Source: Ilyonectria destructans
Taxonomy: Eukaryota; Ascomycota; Sordariomycetes; Hypocreales; Nectriaceae
NCBI GenBank assembly: GCA_020740775.1
Contig: JAHEWK010000017.1
Span: forward strand, 1,302,001-1,366,000
Direction of reading: 5' to 3'
DNA: 64,000 nt
A program made the position numbers and the translations under genes. Below, piece by piece: positions 1 through 11,886 of this stretch (the stretch's first letter is position 1; every line of letters starts with the position of its first letter). The notes under the pieces were generated by a model. That model ran no database searches, had not been told where the DNA came from, and saw only the letters and a program-made list of their open reading frames with translations.

Positions 1-404
1 GCGAAGTTCTTAGGGAAATGGGTTACAATAAAGTGGTTCTTGGCAATTACCAGGAGCCTGACAAGTTGCGCCCATTTAAGCGCTTCTACCTTGGCCTTCG
101 AGACAGAATCATTCGGCACATCGAAAGTGGTCAACAGCCTCTGCTAGCCTACCGTAGAGCCCCAACTGGAGGAGTTGCCGAATATATAAGATGCTATATC
201 TGTCTGCACATTAAAATATCTAACTATATATAGGAAGCATTACTTGCACGAGCAAATCAAGCCCAGCAAGACGAACTTGCAGATATGGAACCGGCAGAAC
301 AGCCGCTTATTGAACTTGGCGTTAAAGACGAAGATGGAAATGACATCGAGGGAATAAGTAATGACGAGGGGGAGGATGGCATGTCTGATGGGGAGCCCGA
401 ATAG
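1..404 (+). CDS. 3' end of an unrecognised gene, two exons, cut by window edge
   Basis: The frame is open from the left edge and ends at TAG 402-404. An in-frame TAG at 231-233 is removed if 174-233 is a 60-nt phase-0 intron: donor GTTGCC, a CTAAC-like branch point just before the acceptor, and acceptor TATAG. The second exon then continues in the same frame. The visible protein is rich in basic and aromatic residues in exon 1 (YNKVVLGNYQ, FYLGLRDRI) and ends in an acidic tail full of Asp, Glu and Gly. I do not recognise the family. The unusual donor leaves open a simple nonsense mutation instead of an intron. Confidence 0.4.
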
Positions 405-507
405 TCAATCCTTCCCTTTTCTAGGTCGAGAGGCAAAGGTCATAGGGATCTTTGTGCCTCTAAAACGTGTAGAGCGGGCTGGGGGGGATCCTTCGACGGC
501 ATTATCC

Positions 508-1884
508 TCAAATTGTTGTGTTCGAGCTCGTTCGATAGATTCCGGGATGACTGCCAACTCCGGGTTTATCTGCTGAGATCAGTATTTCGCTGGGTGAAAT
601 TTTGGCCGGGTTTCTTACGAACTCTGTTAAAACGCTTGCCTCGTTGCCACGATCGATCTCGTACTCTTTGCCTGCCTCACGCTCATCTCCTTCCTCGTCG
701 GAGGCACTGTCAAATACTGGACCGTCGACGGGATCCTCAAAATCGCTCAGATCTGTTGTATCCCCCTTCACAACGATATTGTCGACGATTTTGCTACCCT
801 CATCAAACGCCAGATTCGGGTAGGAGGAAGCTGGAACTGTATTTTCCTGCTTGACTTGTCTCTCATTTTTCGCACCCTTCTCTTTCTTGACCTGCGTCTC
901 TTGCTTGATGCGCTTCTTTAGCTCGGGAGCTGGGCTCGAGTCTTCCCGTTTGACCTTCCGTTTCTTGTCTTTTCTGACAGATGTTAAGTATTCATCTGGC
1001 CTTAGCGGGGTGATTGGCTCCTGCTTGTCAACCACGTCGGCTGATGTCAGGACGACAAGCACCTTTAACTGCCCTGCTTGGTTGTTCGAAAAGTGTCCAG
1101 AAGCGAGCATGCTCGACGGCGTTATGTACTTATCAATGTTGGGAACGGTGACGATTTTCTTGCCAGAAAAGGACGAAGCGTAAGAAAGACTCCAAAGCTC
1201 TTTGTTGGTTGGATCGATGGTGCTTGGGAGTGGGCGAAGGTGGTCAAATAAGATCTGAGTGAATTAAGGCCAGGTAAGGAGATCTGCCGAGCTAAACTTG
1301 ATCACCGTATCCTTTAGAGGTAGCACCGTCTCTGGGATCTCTATCGCAAGGCCGTTGAAGTACCTGGTCTCCAAGCTCACGAGCAGAAGACTGATGTGGA
1401 CCCATTGGTAGCCAGTGCGCTGCCTCGTAGGCTTTCTGTTGCTGCTTTTAGTGTTCTGAATGGCCTGACTAGCCGCTGATGCGATCGCCATGAATTGCGG
1501 ATAGGGAGTACCGCTTGATGGCTTGGAGGGATACAGGCGTGCCCGTGTACTCGTAGTCTTTCCATTGGGGACAGACACTGCGTCTGGGATCAGTTGCGCG
1601 TACCCAATGCCAGAAGACGATACTAGCTTGGGTCTGTCACGCATAAGCTGACTTGCTGGACTGACTGGGTGTGGCGGAGAATCTTCCACCTCAACCACCT
1701 CATCATATGGGCCAGGAAGGGCTGGGGTTCTGGACCTGGCCCGACGTTGGGATTGAAAGGGGTTAGATAAGCCACAACAGCCACAATAGTTTTCCCCAGC
1801 GTAGATAGTGGTGAAGAGATCATGGTGCTTCTTCCCAGCTTTGACGCAGTAGACATGCTCAGGGAGAATGTCCGGGTCGGCCAT
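508..1884 (-). CDS. unrecognised protein with Cys-rich start, Lys/Glu block and acidic C-terminal region
   Basis: Two open segments in one frame (1884-1264 and about 1260-508) are separated only by a TAA. A 51-nt phase-0 intron at 1255-1305 (GTGATC..ACTCAG) would join them into about 441 residues; a C-to-T nonsense change is the alternative. The N-terminus has a small Cys cluster (NYCGCCG) that could bind metal. The middle holds a basic stretch (KKRKVKRE), suggesting nuclear localisation. Four motifs of the form hydrophobic-K-x-E (VKRE, IKQE, VKKE, VKQE) lie within 37 residues at 844-954. An Asp/Glu-rich segment follows. I do not recognise the family. It stands near a LINE fragment and the partial gene at 1-404, so a mobile-element accessory protein is possible, without direct evidence. 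Confidence 0.45.
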
Positions 1885-2449
1885 TCTGCTGGAAGAGAGA
1901 CCCTGAAGCTGGAAGAAATGAAACAGGGGAAAGATTTGGATTGAAATTGAGAGGGATTTCTAACGTGTACAAAACATCATAATGTTGCCCATTGCTACGA
2001 CGGATGATGAGCACTAGGCCAGCTTGAGTATGGGATTGCCGCGCTAGTCCGCTTCTTATCACTAGTGTCAGCCCAGTGTTAGCCCTTTCACCAGGAATCA
2101 TGCCATTTCATAGTAATCGATCCGCAAGCAGACTGGCGGCATCTTCCGTATCTCCGCTACTACTCAACGCCATTGTTTTGTTTATTATCCCTCACGTACT
2201 GCATAGTAGTATATTTATTACTGGCATTCAGAGGAGTAATATCTCTTTTTATCTTGGAGGAAAGTCACCATCTAATGACTAAAAATAGACCCCAAACATA
2301 GAGGCTGTTCGAGCGATAATCCGATTTGCATTGGCCACAGGCTGACTCGATGCAAGCTAACTGGGGAGACAGGCCTCCCCCTATCAACCCCCTTTGTAAC
2401 CCTACTATTTCAACTTCACCCCACCCTCGCCCCGTGCCGAAATAGCGAA
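1885..2449. other. no gene seen
   Basis: Contains the presumed upstream region of the minus-strand gene ending at 508. Only short unsupported frames are present. Confidence 0.4.
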
Positions 2450-2712
2450 CACCGCTTCAGCCGCTGTAGATAGGACACTGAACACTTGGAGAACAGGCTT
2501 CAAGCTAGTCCGCTAATAATGTGACTAACCCACGTGCACCCGTAGAAAGGACGAGAGCAAGTGAGAATAATAGGCAAGATGGTAAAGATAGGACACAGTA
2601 TGGGCTTTAGGAGACTAGGATACAATTTGGGCAATGTATGGTAATATTACTAACTAGTGCCCTTTCGGCTTAAGCCGCCAGGCGTAATAAATTGTATTGT
2701 ATTGTATTGTAA
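2450..2712 (+). mobile_element. 3'-terminal fragment of a Tad-type LINE
   Basis: The block starting at about 2452 (CTTCAGCCGCTG..GAACACTTGGAGAA..CTTCAAGC) matches, with a few substitutions, the 3' untranslated region of the longer LINE at 15706-15760. It ends in a GC-rich stem (2660-2687), then GGCGTAATAAA and a tail of tandem ATTGT units. The same order of stem, A-rich block and short tandem tail closes the LINEs ending at 15917 and 43863. This is therefore a 5'-truncated copy of a related LINE in + orientation. Confidence 0.65.
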
Positions 2713-4071
2713 TACTAAGGGTAGCCTTAATCTCTCTCTCCTTTTGTGACTAAGACACATTAAGCTCTTTCTTGCAGTTTTGGGTTTGCCTATCTAACTG
2801 CATTCCATGGAGACTTAGAAGCGAATAGTAGGGACGACCTCTGGGGTATAGCTCGTAGAGAGTCTAATATCAATTTAGCGCTTAGAAGCTTACCGCGCAT
2901 TGCCTTACCCCATGCTAAGACTGTAGAGACGGCGTGAAAACAGGGCTGAAGATGGTTGCTGCCATCCAAGCTATAAAGGACATCGTCGTCTGTTGGGAGC
3001 TAAAGCGGCCTTGCTCTAGGGTGTTCACTAAAAGCCCTGATATCTGGCTAACTAAAGGAGAGTTAGATAGGCCTAACTACTATGCTACTGGCATGTTTCT
3101 TTTTAGAAGCATTCCCTACTCCAAAGCGGTTCTAAAAATGAGCCAGCCTATAAGACAAAGTTACCTGAAACGAATAGGCGCAAGGTCAGCACCAATACAA
3201 TCCATAATTCGCTCGCAGAAAGTCACCGACAATAATCAGGTTATATCCTTTGTCACATCTATCAACTGCTGAGACTGCGGCCCGGTCTCAAAGGCCCGGA
3301 TCTCTAGCAAACCGGCCTCGAAGACCCGGATCCCTTGGATCCAGTCTCAAGAAACCTTATCATAGCTCCTATGATAACGAGGGCATCTCTGTATATAGAG
3401 GCCGCTGCGAGCCCTCTGTTAGATAGAAATCAAGAGCTTTTATATACACATCTCATGCACCTATTCTGTCAGATGCGACATCCTTCTACGATCAAGCTTG
3501 TAGACAAAACTATTACCCAAAACACAGTCTTCTTGTATTTGTTTAAGGCTTGTCGCACCGCTAGCAACCGATCAGCAGCACCACCCGGTTCCGCACGGTG
3601 GGTAAATTCAACAAGATCCAGATTATTCAGATCGAAGCCTTTAAGCCCGCCGTCTGCTGGGGCGAACCCCTCCGATCTCATCGCCATAAGGGCAGCACAA
3701 ACACACTGAACTGTAAGATGGAAAGTCGAGGTTAGTGAGAAGGAGGAAGACTAACTAATATCCATTCTTACAAAAGTATAATTAGGATAAACTATAGTAA
3801 CTAAGCACCTTGCACTTAAACTATAGTTAAGAAGTAGGTATAATTATAAGTCCATTACGGCCCAACTATAATCTCTTGCGTTAGATACCTGTTGGCTCGA
3901 CCTCAACCGCATAGATTATAACTAACCAGAAAACAACCATTACATGTATACGTCGAGAGATAGTATCCCCTAGGCTTAATCTGAGCGGCTTCGGCTGGAA
4001 TAACCGCCGCATTGGACTTATAGTTGGCCGAGCCGGGGAGCAGATAATGCCCTCCCTGCGCAATAACATTC
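2713..4071. other. no supportable gene; degenerate coding-like traces
   Basis: At about 2770-2938 a + frame is open (FHGDLEANSRDD..), ending in TGA, and 2934-3272 is open in another frame. These look like remnants of a decayed, unidentified coding sequence. 3735-3900 is AT-rich with small inverted repeats around ACTATAGT. Nothing else can be supported. Confidence 0.3.
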
Positions 4072-5953
4072 TCAAGCCAGTAAATCCTCATTATATGTTT
4101 CTACCTTCTCCAACATCTGCTGGGCCGATATTCTATCTCGTGGCCGCGGACTTAGGGCATCTCTAATTATTGACTCGAACCCAGTCGTTTCCAATTCAAC
4201 CCGGATCGCCCCAATCTTCTGGAGCCACTTCTGCATAATTGTAGCTTGTGATGAATCTCTGAAGACGTCGGCAATGACCCATCCTACCTCAGTCACATCA
4301 GGCAACGGAATCTTTCCCAAAAGATACAATAGCGTTACACCCAGCGCAAAGATATCACTCTCGAACCCCCGTTGAGCACTGTCAATAAACTCTTGTGGCA
4401 CATACCATGGTGTCCCTCCATTGCATAGTTGATCACCCGGACGAGAAGCCAAGCCAAAGTCAATCAGAACAGGGCCACGATCTCGCTCGTACAAAATGTT
4501 GGAAGGCTTAATATCGTTATGGAGTATCCGTTGGCTACGCAGATATTCGAGTGCCGAGGCCATATCATGGAGGATGCGCTTGGCGTCGTCCATGTTGCCG
4601 GCAAAGTAGTGATCGTGCAGCCGATTTCTCCATGCCGCCAGGTCAGGGTAGGGAAGGTACTCCATATAGATAGAGTAAAGGCGAGCGTCTGATCCGAAAA
4701 ATTTGATAATCGACGGCTAAGATGATTCTAAGTATAAGGAGACCATTTTGTCGAACTGTGGCTTACGTGTTGGACGCTTCGTAGAAGGCGCTCCTCGTTC
4801 TGCCAACTTCGTGCAATGGTCGGAATGAACGAATATTGCGGAATCTTCCTCGTCCGGATGACCTTGACTGCCGTGTGGCCGAAGATGGGGTGACTTGTTC
4901 GGAATACAGACGCAAACCCTTTGCTACTAGCAATATCCCGTAGGTGCAAAAGCGAGTAGTTCTCAGTTGTATTCTGTGCATCCAAGAAGTCTTTGCTGAG
5001 TTTTGTTTCAAAGCCCCTATCGACAGGAGTTTCGGCTTGCATTTTGAATGTGAGTATTTCTCCGGACTGTAGGGAGACCAAAGGGTTGCCAGTTTTGATG
5101 ACAGTGAGTTGGGCCTGCGCAGTTGGTTCACCCTGAATGAAGCATATTAGGAAATCTGGTTGCTTCATGGAACTCGAGACCCAACATTCTCAGACGAACT
5201 CACTTGAGATACAACATTAAATAAGACGGCACTCTGGTCGTCGTCTCGGTTGTCCCGAGAAATACGCTTGGATGCACCCTCACTGGCAGGCATGTTCTTC
5301 CTCTTCAGACCGGCTTCTCCAGCTCCCGGTATCCTCTTTTCCAAAACGTAGCGCCGACGGAGCAAGAGGAAGTCTGCCAATGTTTCCAGCTCTTTTCCTG
5401 TAGAAAAGATCCTCCATGGGCCAGGGGAGACGGCGCATATATCGCGAGGGGCTAGGAATTTTCGATTATCGCCATCGGCCTCGTTATCATTCCGGATCGG
5501 AGCGATTTGGATAGGCGCTGGGCTTAGATTCCGGAGAACCAAGTCATCGCTCGCAGCATCATAGTAGAAATTGAAATGAAGGTCCTTGAAATCTAGTGAA
5601 AACCAGGCTTTCTTGGATGACTGTATGACAACAAACACATCTCCAGGGGTATGGGAGAATCGAAATGGTACCATGGCTTCGTCAGCGGATGATAGCCGAG
5701 ACAGGACACCAGCAGGAGAAACGACAACCCGAGCATCGGCGGAAACATCATCGATGGACAGGCTTTGGATTGAAATAGGAAGACCAAGAGTCTCGTGGTG
5801 AGCATCAGAAGATCCATCTTGATACACTGCAACAGCATCATTAGCCAGGCGAGCCTCGAGGTAACCTTCAGGGTGGGGGTTCGTTGAGGAGCCGAGGTCA
5901 GCAGCCAGACGAGCCTTGATGTAGCTTTCGGGGTGAGTTTGGGTAGAAGACAT
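4072..5953 (-). CDS. eukaryotic-type protein kinase, three exons
   Basis: Exons 5953-5204, 5132-4767 and 4716-4072 join through phase-0 GTGAGT..TTCAG and GTAAGC..CTTAG introns to give about 586 residues. The first about 230 residues hold two N-terminal repeats (HPESYIKARLA, HPEGYLEARLA) and a beta-rich stretch (VFVVIQSSKKAWFSLDF) that could be FHA-like; this is an inference. The C-terminal half is a kinase domain: Gly-rich loop SSKGFASVF, Lys in HTAVKVIRTRK, catalytic loop HNDIKPSN, metal-binding DFG in LIDFGLAS, activation segment end PQEF, and SDIFALGVTLLYLLG. All catalytic residues are present, so it should be active on Ser/Thr substrates. HND in place of HRD is a tolerated variant. It is transcribed away from the gene at 6200. 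No particular kinase subfamily is recognised. Confidence 0.85.
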
Positions 5954-6199
5954 GCTGCAGGTGACTTCTGCCCGTTATTTACGAAATGATTCGACAGGAC
6001 TGAGTAGTGTGAACCCGAGTACTCCCAAGTTCAGCAGTGGTTGGGAGTTGAACCGGAGGGGCTAGGGCGGGGCAAGGCTGAGATCACGTGTTCACCTGGT
6101 CACGTGCAGCCTCACCACGGTACCACCCGATTCCTGGAAACTAGCGCCCCCCTCCAACACAACCCATCACCATCGAAAGCGCGTCACAAGCATCACAAA
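5954..6199. promoter_or_regulatory. shared intergenic region of two divergent genes
   Basis: Only 246 bp separate the start codons of the kinase (minus) and the hypothetical gene at 6200 (plus). The segment contains CACGTG-type E-box-like sites near 6086 and 6101. A bidirectional promoter is inferred from geometry only. Confidence 0.4.
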
Positions 6200-7403
6200 A
6201 TGCCGTGGCGACCCCCTCCAGTTGTTGACTTCGACCAGCAACCCGAGTACCGATGGCCTTTCTGGAAGGTTGGCCTAGACGAAGCAGCCCTTTTTGGCGA
6301 ACTGCACGAGCGCTTTAACACAACGCGCATGTTCATTCAGGACCCCGATGCCTTTCACCACGACGTCAACGATATTGCACGCCACGCTTCCGATAAGGCA
6401 GATTTCCTCTCACGGATGCAGCAGAGGAGAGACCAGCGGCTGGATGAATTGAAGGAGATCCGGGAGAACATCTTCCACTTCATCCTCAGCGGCCACCAGC
6501 GGATAAACGACGACCAGATGTTCTACTACCTGCGCCTCAACCGCTTCGCCACCCTCGATTGCCTCGTCGCTCTTTGTGCATCGTTTCTTGGTCCAGACGA
6601 AAGAGGCCAGGTACCATCGTTGGGTTCGCCGTCCCCTATGTTCTTGGAGGACTTTAGCTAACATGCCTCGAGACCAATTTCTGCTATCCGACATCCATAA
6701 CCTCCAGAAGCGACAAAAGTTCCTCCCCGACCGAGCATCCAGATCGCCAACACCCCCTTCTCGCGCATTAAGAGTCGAATACCCCGAGCTACCGCCATTG
6801 CCGCCTTCGCCCGAGAGAGGTTCTGCTTCCTCCCCAGACGTCGACACGGAACCCAAGACGCCGCCATTTGATCGCTGCGACGAGGGAAGATCAAGCGTCT
6901 CCAAGAAGAAGCGGTCATTCCAATCTTGGAGCAATGATGAGCACCAAGGCAAGCGTCGCCGCACCGAAACCCTCGACCCCATAAAAGCAACCGTTCCAGA
7001 GGCGGCGCAAGGAACCGAAAATAGATGTCTTGCGGTCACGCGCGCTCGTTTTGCTCCGATCGACCCAGAGAAGGCTCCTGGTGGTGAAATGAACCCTTCA
7101 TTGGCACCTAGAGATGATGGTTTCGATGGTAGAGGCAACATTCACCCTGAACCTGAAGTGCAGAGCTCTGCTCGTGGACAATCGCGGCGCCGGGTCTTGA
7201 AGGGCTCCGCATGGGGAGCGACAGATTGTCAATTGGCCTGTGACCCGGGGACACAGGAGGAACACAAACAAGAGCGCAGCGTCTGGGAGAAGAGATCTTT
7301 ACGGGCAAGGAGCCGTCGGCCGCCGAGCCAACTTTTGGTTTCCACTCCCAAGTCAAGTGACCGGCCTGAACCAACTGGGTTGGCGGGAAAGTCGGCCACA
7401 TGA
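6200..7403 (+). CDS. hypothetical protein, at least two exons
   Basis: ATG at 6200 lies in a good context (CACAAAATGC), 246 bp from the divergent kinase. The first segment (6200 to about 6615) encodes a charged, largely helical region with WPFWKVGLDEAALFGELHERF and YYLRLNRFATLDCLVAL. The second segment, in another frame (about 6660-7403), is Pro/Ser/Arg-rich and low complexity (PELPPLPPSPERG) with basic clusters (KKKR, GKRRR), suggesting a nuclear protein. An intron around 6573-6680 must link them. GTACCATC at 6611 is a likely donor, but no acceptor gives an unambiguous frame, so a frameshift cannot be excluded. I do not recognise the family. Confidence 0.55.
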
Positions 7404-8759
7404 GGGCGGACGGGATGTGGGTTGAGCAACGTTTGCCTCAACTTAGAAAGAAGCCCCTTTCGAAACGGCTGTCCAACCCACTGAAGGTTGTCTGTCACCC
7501 GGTTGTGACTGCATTGGGCGCAGATTTTATCCGGCTTCCCCCTATTCGTCTAATACAAGACCGCTGCCACCTTCGGGGTAAGGTCATCTGTAAATTAGTA
7601 GTAGGGCATTTTTTTGGTTCGAGTAAATTAAATGAGGTCTACTATAAACTCGTTTATAGTAGCTTGATGGGGATAGTGGTTAGATCGCATACCAGGTAGT
7701 CTAGGACAGCAGAACGAAGGATGCTTCCCTCGATGCAGAAAATAACTTATTAATTTGGATTGCTTGCGAAGTAGGCAGGATAATTACGAGGTTCCCCTGA
7801 TTAACTCTTCAGAACGCATCAGCCCCACTGCATAAAGTACGGCCAATCCGGCCCAATCTTGTTCCCAAGTCCTACCCTCATGTCCAGTCTAGGCATGTTT
7901 AGCAAAAACGTGAAATACGGCGCGTTTCTGACACGAAGGCCTGTGCCATCCCTGTAGAGTTCAATATAACGTACTGAACTACGGAGGGCCCTTTCAAAAT
8001 GCGCCACATCCTGTAATCCTTGTCAGTTACTTGAGGTACATGGCATGCCGGCTAGCTATAACAAGTTGTCCGCTAGATCCCCTATAACTTCAGGGGTCAT
8101 AGGGAGGCTATAGTGCTAGGTAGTGGTTATAGCCTGCTGTAAATTTAGCAGTCTTTAGTGGAGAGTTAAACAAGCGAAGTACTTAACGTACTTATCCTAG
8201 AGTTAATAGCGTGCTTGCCCTTTTTGGGATTAGCGCTTAGATAAGACTTTTGAAAGGGCCTTCCGTACCGTCCAGCGAGATGACAGTAGAGTAGTTGTGG
8301 ACAGGTGAGTCGAGGGCAAAGAATGGTGAAGCAGCCGGCGTTTTCTCGAGGAAAACCCCTCACAACCTGGACGCTTACTATTCTGCCTAGAAGGCTGCCT
8401 TTGATTTGGGGGCTGCTTCGTTGTGAGTTGTCCTGTATAGATCCGCAGGATTGGACCAGTAGGAGAGATTGTATTGGCAGTCACTTGACGAAGGATGACT
8501 AAGGGGGGGTCCCAGTTTTTAGACCCCCCAAGTCCCTGAGCTGCACAAAACTCGCAATTGGATATCATGGCAACCAAAATAGGCGCCCATCCCTCAGCCG
8601 TAGCTGACATACATAATAGAGCGGGAACACGGCAATTCTGTCTACAGGGATATCAAACCAGTGGCTTTTGTTCTCTAACCACGTAAGCTTATGTCTGACC
8701 ACCCATTCCTGCCTTGCAGCTCTGCGGCCGGAGTTGGTGTGGTCTTGCACTATTGAAAG
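7404..8759. other. no gene seen; small palindromes
   Basis: Contains a perfect 11-bp inverted repeat with 2-bp spacer at 7639-7662 (CTACTATAAAC and its complement) and a G-run/C-run hairpin at about 8504-8531. No coding region is supported; short frames on both strands lack similarity I recognise. Confidence 0.35.
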
Positions 8760-10651
8760 CAGCGCTGCCCTCAAATCAAACAAATCAAATCCGGAGTCAC
8801 ATTTGAGATATTTGACAGCCCTCAACGCTGGATTTGTTGTTTGAAATATTTATTCAAATATTTCAAATGTTTCAAATCTTATGTACCATCTATGCTCCCC
8901 ACACTGCTCTTTCCAATCTCCCACTGGTCACTGGACCTCATCTCCCCCACCTGCTGTCACCCCCAGCTTTACCGTTGAAGAGCTCACACCTCTGAGGTGA
9001 CGACCTGATGAACTTGACAACATTGTGGAGCTTTCCCACCGGCCCTTTCTTTCTCCAATGCCGTAGGTCATCCTCGTGCCGGCCAAGAAGGTCAAAGACC
9101 TGCGATTCGGCCTCGAAAGCCTCGAAATCTTCGCCATAGAGGAAGGCACGAGCCACCAGGTTCAAGATATGCCCATAGCAGCGCATACGTCTGGCCCGAA
9201 TATCCGCCGGGCCCATCTCTGCGTCGAGATCTCCGAAGAAGTTCAGAAGACAGCTGTCGTTCGAAGATGCGTTGTCCGAGATCACTGTTCCAACTCGATC
9301 CTCTATCTTCCATTCACGCACAACTTGCCCAAGCGTCACCGCGAGATTTCCCCCGCTGTGACACCCGAGCTGGCGTCGGAGTGCCAGTAGGCGCGACTGG
9401 TGCTTGCCCTGGCGGTCAAGAAAATGAGCCGTGACTGCCATAACAGCGTGCCGATTAGGCGACGTCCACAGATCGAACCCCAGGTGGATTTTGCTAAGGG
9501 CATCTGACAGCTCTTGCTCGACCTTATCCTTCTTGGTCTTGTACATGTCGTCCAACAGACGGCTCATCGATTGTCGACTCCATGATACCTGGTCAGATAT
9601 ATGAGGGTCAAGTTGCCAGGCGAGCTGCTGAAAGAACGTATCGGTAAAGAAAGAAAAGGGAACGTTGGCGTTGATCAGAAGTCCCAGGCTCAGTTCTCGG
9701 ATAATCTTGACTCTAGCGCGCGGCACGGCGCTGTACTGCAAGCGCCTTCGCTTGGGCCGTTCAGATTCATCGGTGGACGGGTCTGTGTCGGCGCCTTGAC
9801 TGCCCTCGAAGATCCTGTGGGATCTACATTGGTCAATAATGGTCAAGCTCGCGACGTCACATTCACATACTTGCGGAGGTGGTCAGCTGCCGAACTCGTA
9901 GCAGCAGCGGCGAAGAACTCAGGCTGGCCCTTCGCGTCACACAAACGACAGGCCCAGTAAGGACTCAACGGACTGTCGTTAGTGTCAATCTCAACGAGAA
10001 AAAACCCATGACGCTTGATCCAGCTCTTTCGGCCCTTCGAGCCTTTCCGGGACAAGGACTCTTCTAAAACATATCGTTTGTTCCTCCATACTGCTAGCGG
10101 AAGATCTGCGACGGTAGGGTGGTCTGGTAAAGCCACCTGCGTCGCCAGCTCGAATTGGCTCGCCAGATTTCTCGGTGGTCGGAGGAGAGCAAAGGCAGAG
10201 GGTGGAGAAGGAAGCATGATGTCGTTGGATTCCATCGGGCTATGCGTCGATCGGTAATGACTGGCACGCGTCAGGGAGAGGTAAACAGACTGGCACCGAC
10301 GCGGTTTAATGTTGTGGGGGCGAGGGATAGGAAAGTTAAGAAGCTACCTTCTCTTGAGCCAGCTTGAAGGCCCTGCCGGGGGTAGCTCACTAATGGAGGA
10401 TCTGAGAAATTACTCTGATTGGCTAGATCCGTTCACCAGACCCTGGCATCGGTCAGGTTCCGGGTAAGCTGCAAAGACGCGCTCATCAGCCTGGCAGATT
10501 CGACCACCCGCCATATATCACGTATCAAATATATCAAATGTTATTTCAAATCCAGTGTTTTGGATTTGTTTGGTTTGAAATAAGATTTTGGCATATTTGA
10601 TTGATTTGTTTGACAGTTTGTTTGATTGCATTTGATCTGTGGGCAGCGCTG
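8760..10651 (-). mobile_element. internally deleted hAT transposon (copy 1)
   Basis: Imperfect terminal inverted repeats begin CAGCGCTGCCCTCAAATCAA at 8760 and, on the other strand, CAGCGCTGCCCACAGATCAA at 10651. Both are followed by repeated CAAACAAATC-type subterminal motifs. The interior encodes the N-terminal two thirds of a hAT transposase. The C-terminal dimerisation region is missing, so the copy is non-autonomous. The 8 bp flanking each end do not match (ATTGAAAG and ATCATCGT), so no target duplication is preserved. Confidence 0.8.
8938..10235 (-). pseudogene. hAT transposase, C-terminally truncated
   Basis: Exons 10235-9871 and 9814-8938 join over a 56-nt intron (GTATGTG..CCACAG). 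Exon 1 ends in a BED-type zinc finger (YWACRLCDAKG .. DHLRKY region). Exon 2 carries the RNase H-like core start: HLGFDLWTSPNRHAVMAV, VISDNASSND (catalytic Asp region) and RMRCYGHILNLVARAF. The protein stops shortly after SSPQRCELFNG, where the full-length relative at 40.4-42.9 kb continues for over 350 residues. A deletion removed the rest, including the hATC dimerisation domain. It cannot be functional on its own. Confidence 0.8.
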
Positions 10652-11886
10652 ATCATCGTCCCCTGCGTAAAAGGACCAGAACGACGAGGGCATTGGAATC
10701 CGAACAGCAAAATGGTGATATGGAATGGCAGGAGGAGGAGAGCAGTGAGGAAGCTCTGAGTCACACCAGAACTAAGAAAAGGACCACGCCTAAGGCAGCT
10801 GGCAGCATGACGGAGGCAATCCAGGGTCTGGAACTACTCCTAGAACAAGACTTCAATAAGAGAATGGCAACGATGAAGGCAGAGTTTCAGCTCGAGTTTA
10901 CAAAACTTAGCGACCGCATGGCTGAAGAAGTCACTAGGACCACGGCCCAGATGGCACAAGAATTATCTCAAGTCCGAGAGCAGCTTACCCAGGTTTGCAG
11001 CGAGTTGGAGCAGACCCGGCTACAACTGGACACCTTAAACAATGCTCATGCAGCAAGGTCGCCTGGTCAGACATATGCAGATGCTGCTAGAATGACGCCT
11101 GCTAGTATCACCACTCAAAGCCCATCCACGGTCCGATCAGCAACCCCGGAACCGATGTTCTGCACAGTAGACACATCTAGGGTGCCCGAGGATCATATTG
11201 GAGATACTGCACCAGCAGTCATTCGCAGGACCATTGAACAGGAAATGCGAGCATCCAGCGACCAACCTAGCTGGCGATGTGTTGCGGTAACCAGAGATGG
11301 ACGAAATACCAAGCGCCTGAGGATCATCGGTAGGAATGAGGAAGAATTGAAGAGGATCAAGATGATCATCGAGGCCAAGAAGGCCCCAGGCACGAGGGTG
11401 CTCCGAGACCAACTGTACCCCGTCAAAGTTGACAATGTGAACCGTACCGCCGTCCTTGACCAGGAAGGCAAGGTCCTCCCTGGAGCAATGGAAGCCTTGA
11501 GCCAAGAGAACGAAATCCAAATTGCAAAGATCGCCTGGTTGAGCCGAAAGGACAGCGCAAAGGCGTATGGATCCATGGTGGCATACCTTACCAAAAACAG
11601 CGATGCTAGGAGACTCCTACAGGAACGCTACTTCCTTGCAGCCGGTGAATCGGCATACACCAACGCGTTCGAGCGGAGAACCGGACCGATACAATGCTAC
11701 AACTGCCAGGAGCTTGGCCATAAGGCCTTCTCGTGCAGCAAGAATCGGGTATGTGCGAGATGCGCCGCCGAAGGCCATCATCATAGTGAGTGCCAGACGC
11801 AGGTACCCAAGTGTGTGCCCTGTGGTGGACCGCACGAGTCGTTCAGCAGAAGCTGCCCGAAACTCTATCCTACCCGGCATGAGTAG
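10639..11886 (+). CDS. LINE ORF1, gag-like RNA-binding protein with zinc knuckles
   Basis: About 415 residues. The N-terminal half is charged and coiled-coil-like (QMAQELSQVREQLTQV, LEQTRLQLDTLNN). The C-terminus has three Cys/His knuckles: CYNCQELGHKAFSC, CARCAAEGHHHSEC and a third CVPCGGPHESFSRSC. This is the standard ORF1 layout of Tad/I-type non-LTR retrotransposons, expected to coat the element RNA. The apparent start codon at 10639 lies inside the terminal repeat of the upstream hAT, so the native N-terminus is probably lost and the first few residues are chimeric. The stop overlaps ORF2 in ATGAGTAG at 11879-11886. Confidence 0.8.
   Translation: MGSADHRPLRKRTRTTRALESEQQNGDMEWQEEESSEEALSHTRTKKRTTPKAAGSMTEAIQGLELLLEQDFNKRMATMKAEFQLEFTKLSDRMAEEVTRTTAQMAQELSQVREQLTQVCSELEQTRLQLDTLNNAHAARSPGQTYADAARMTPASITTQSPSTVRSATPEPMFCTVDTSRVPEDHIGDTAPAVIRRTIEQEMRASSDQPSWRCVAVTRDGRNTKRLRIIGRNEEELKRIKMIIEAKKAPGTRVLRDQLYPVKVDNVNRTAVLDQEGKVLPGAMEALSQENEIQIAKIAWLSRKDSAKAYGSMVAYLTKNSDARRLLQERYFLAAGESAYTNAFERRTGPIQCYNCQELGHKAFSCSKNRVCARCAAEGHHHSECQTQVPKCVPCGGPHESFSRSCPKLYPTRHE

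Noticed and set aside
6410..7141. 243-codon open frame on the minus strand
   Set aside because: It is antisense to the low-complexity Pro/Arg-rich plus-strand gene and shows no domain; open by composition.
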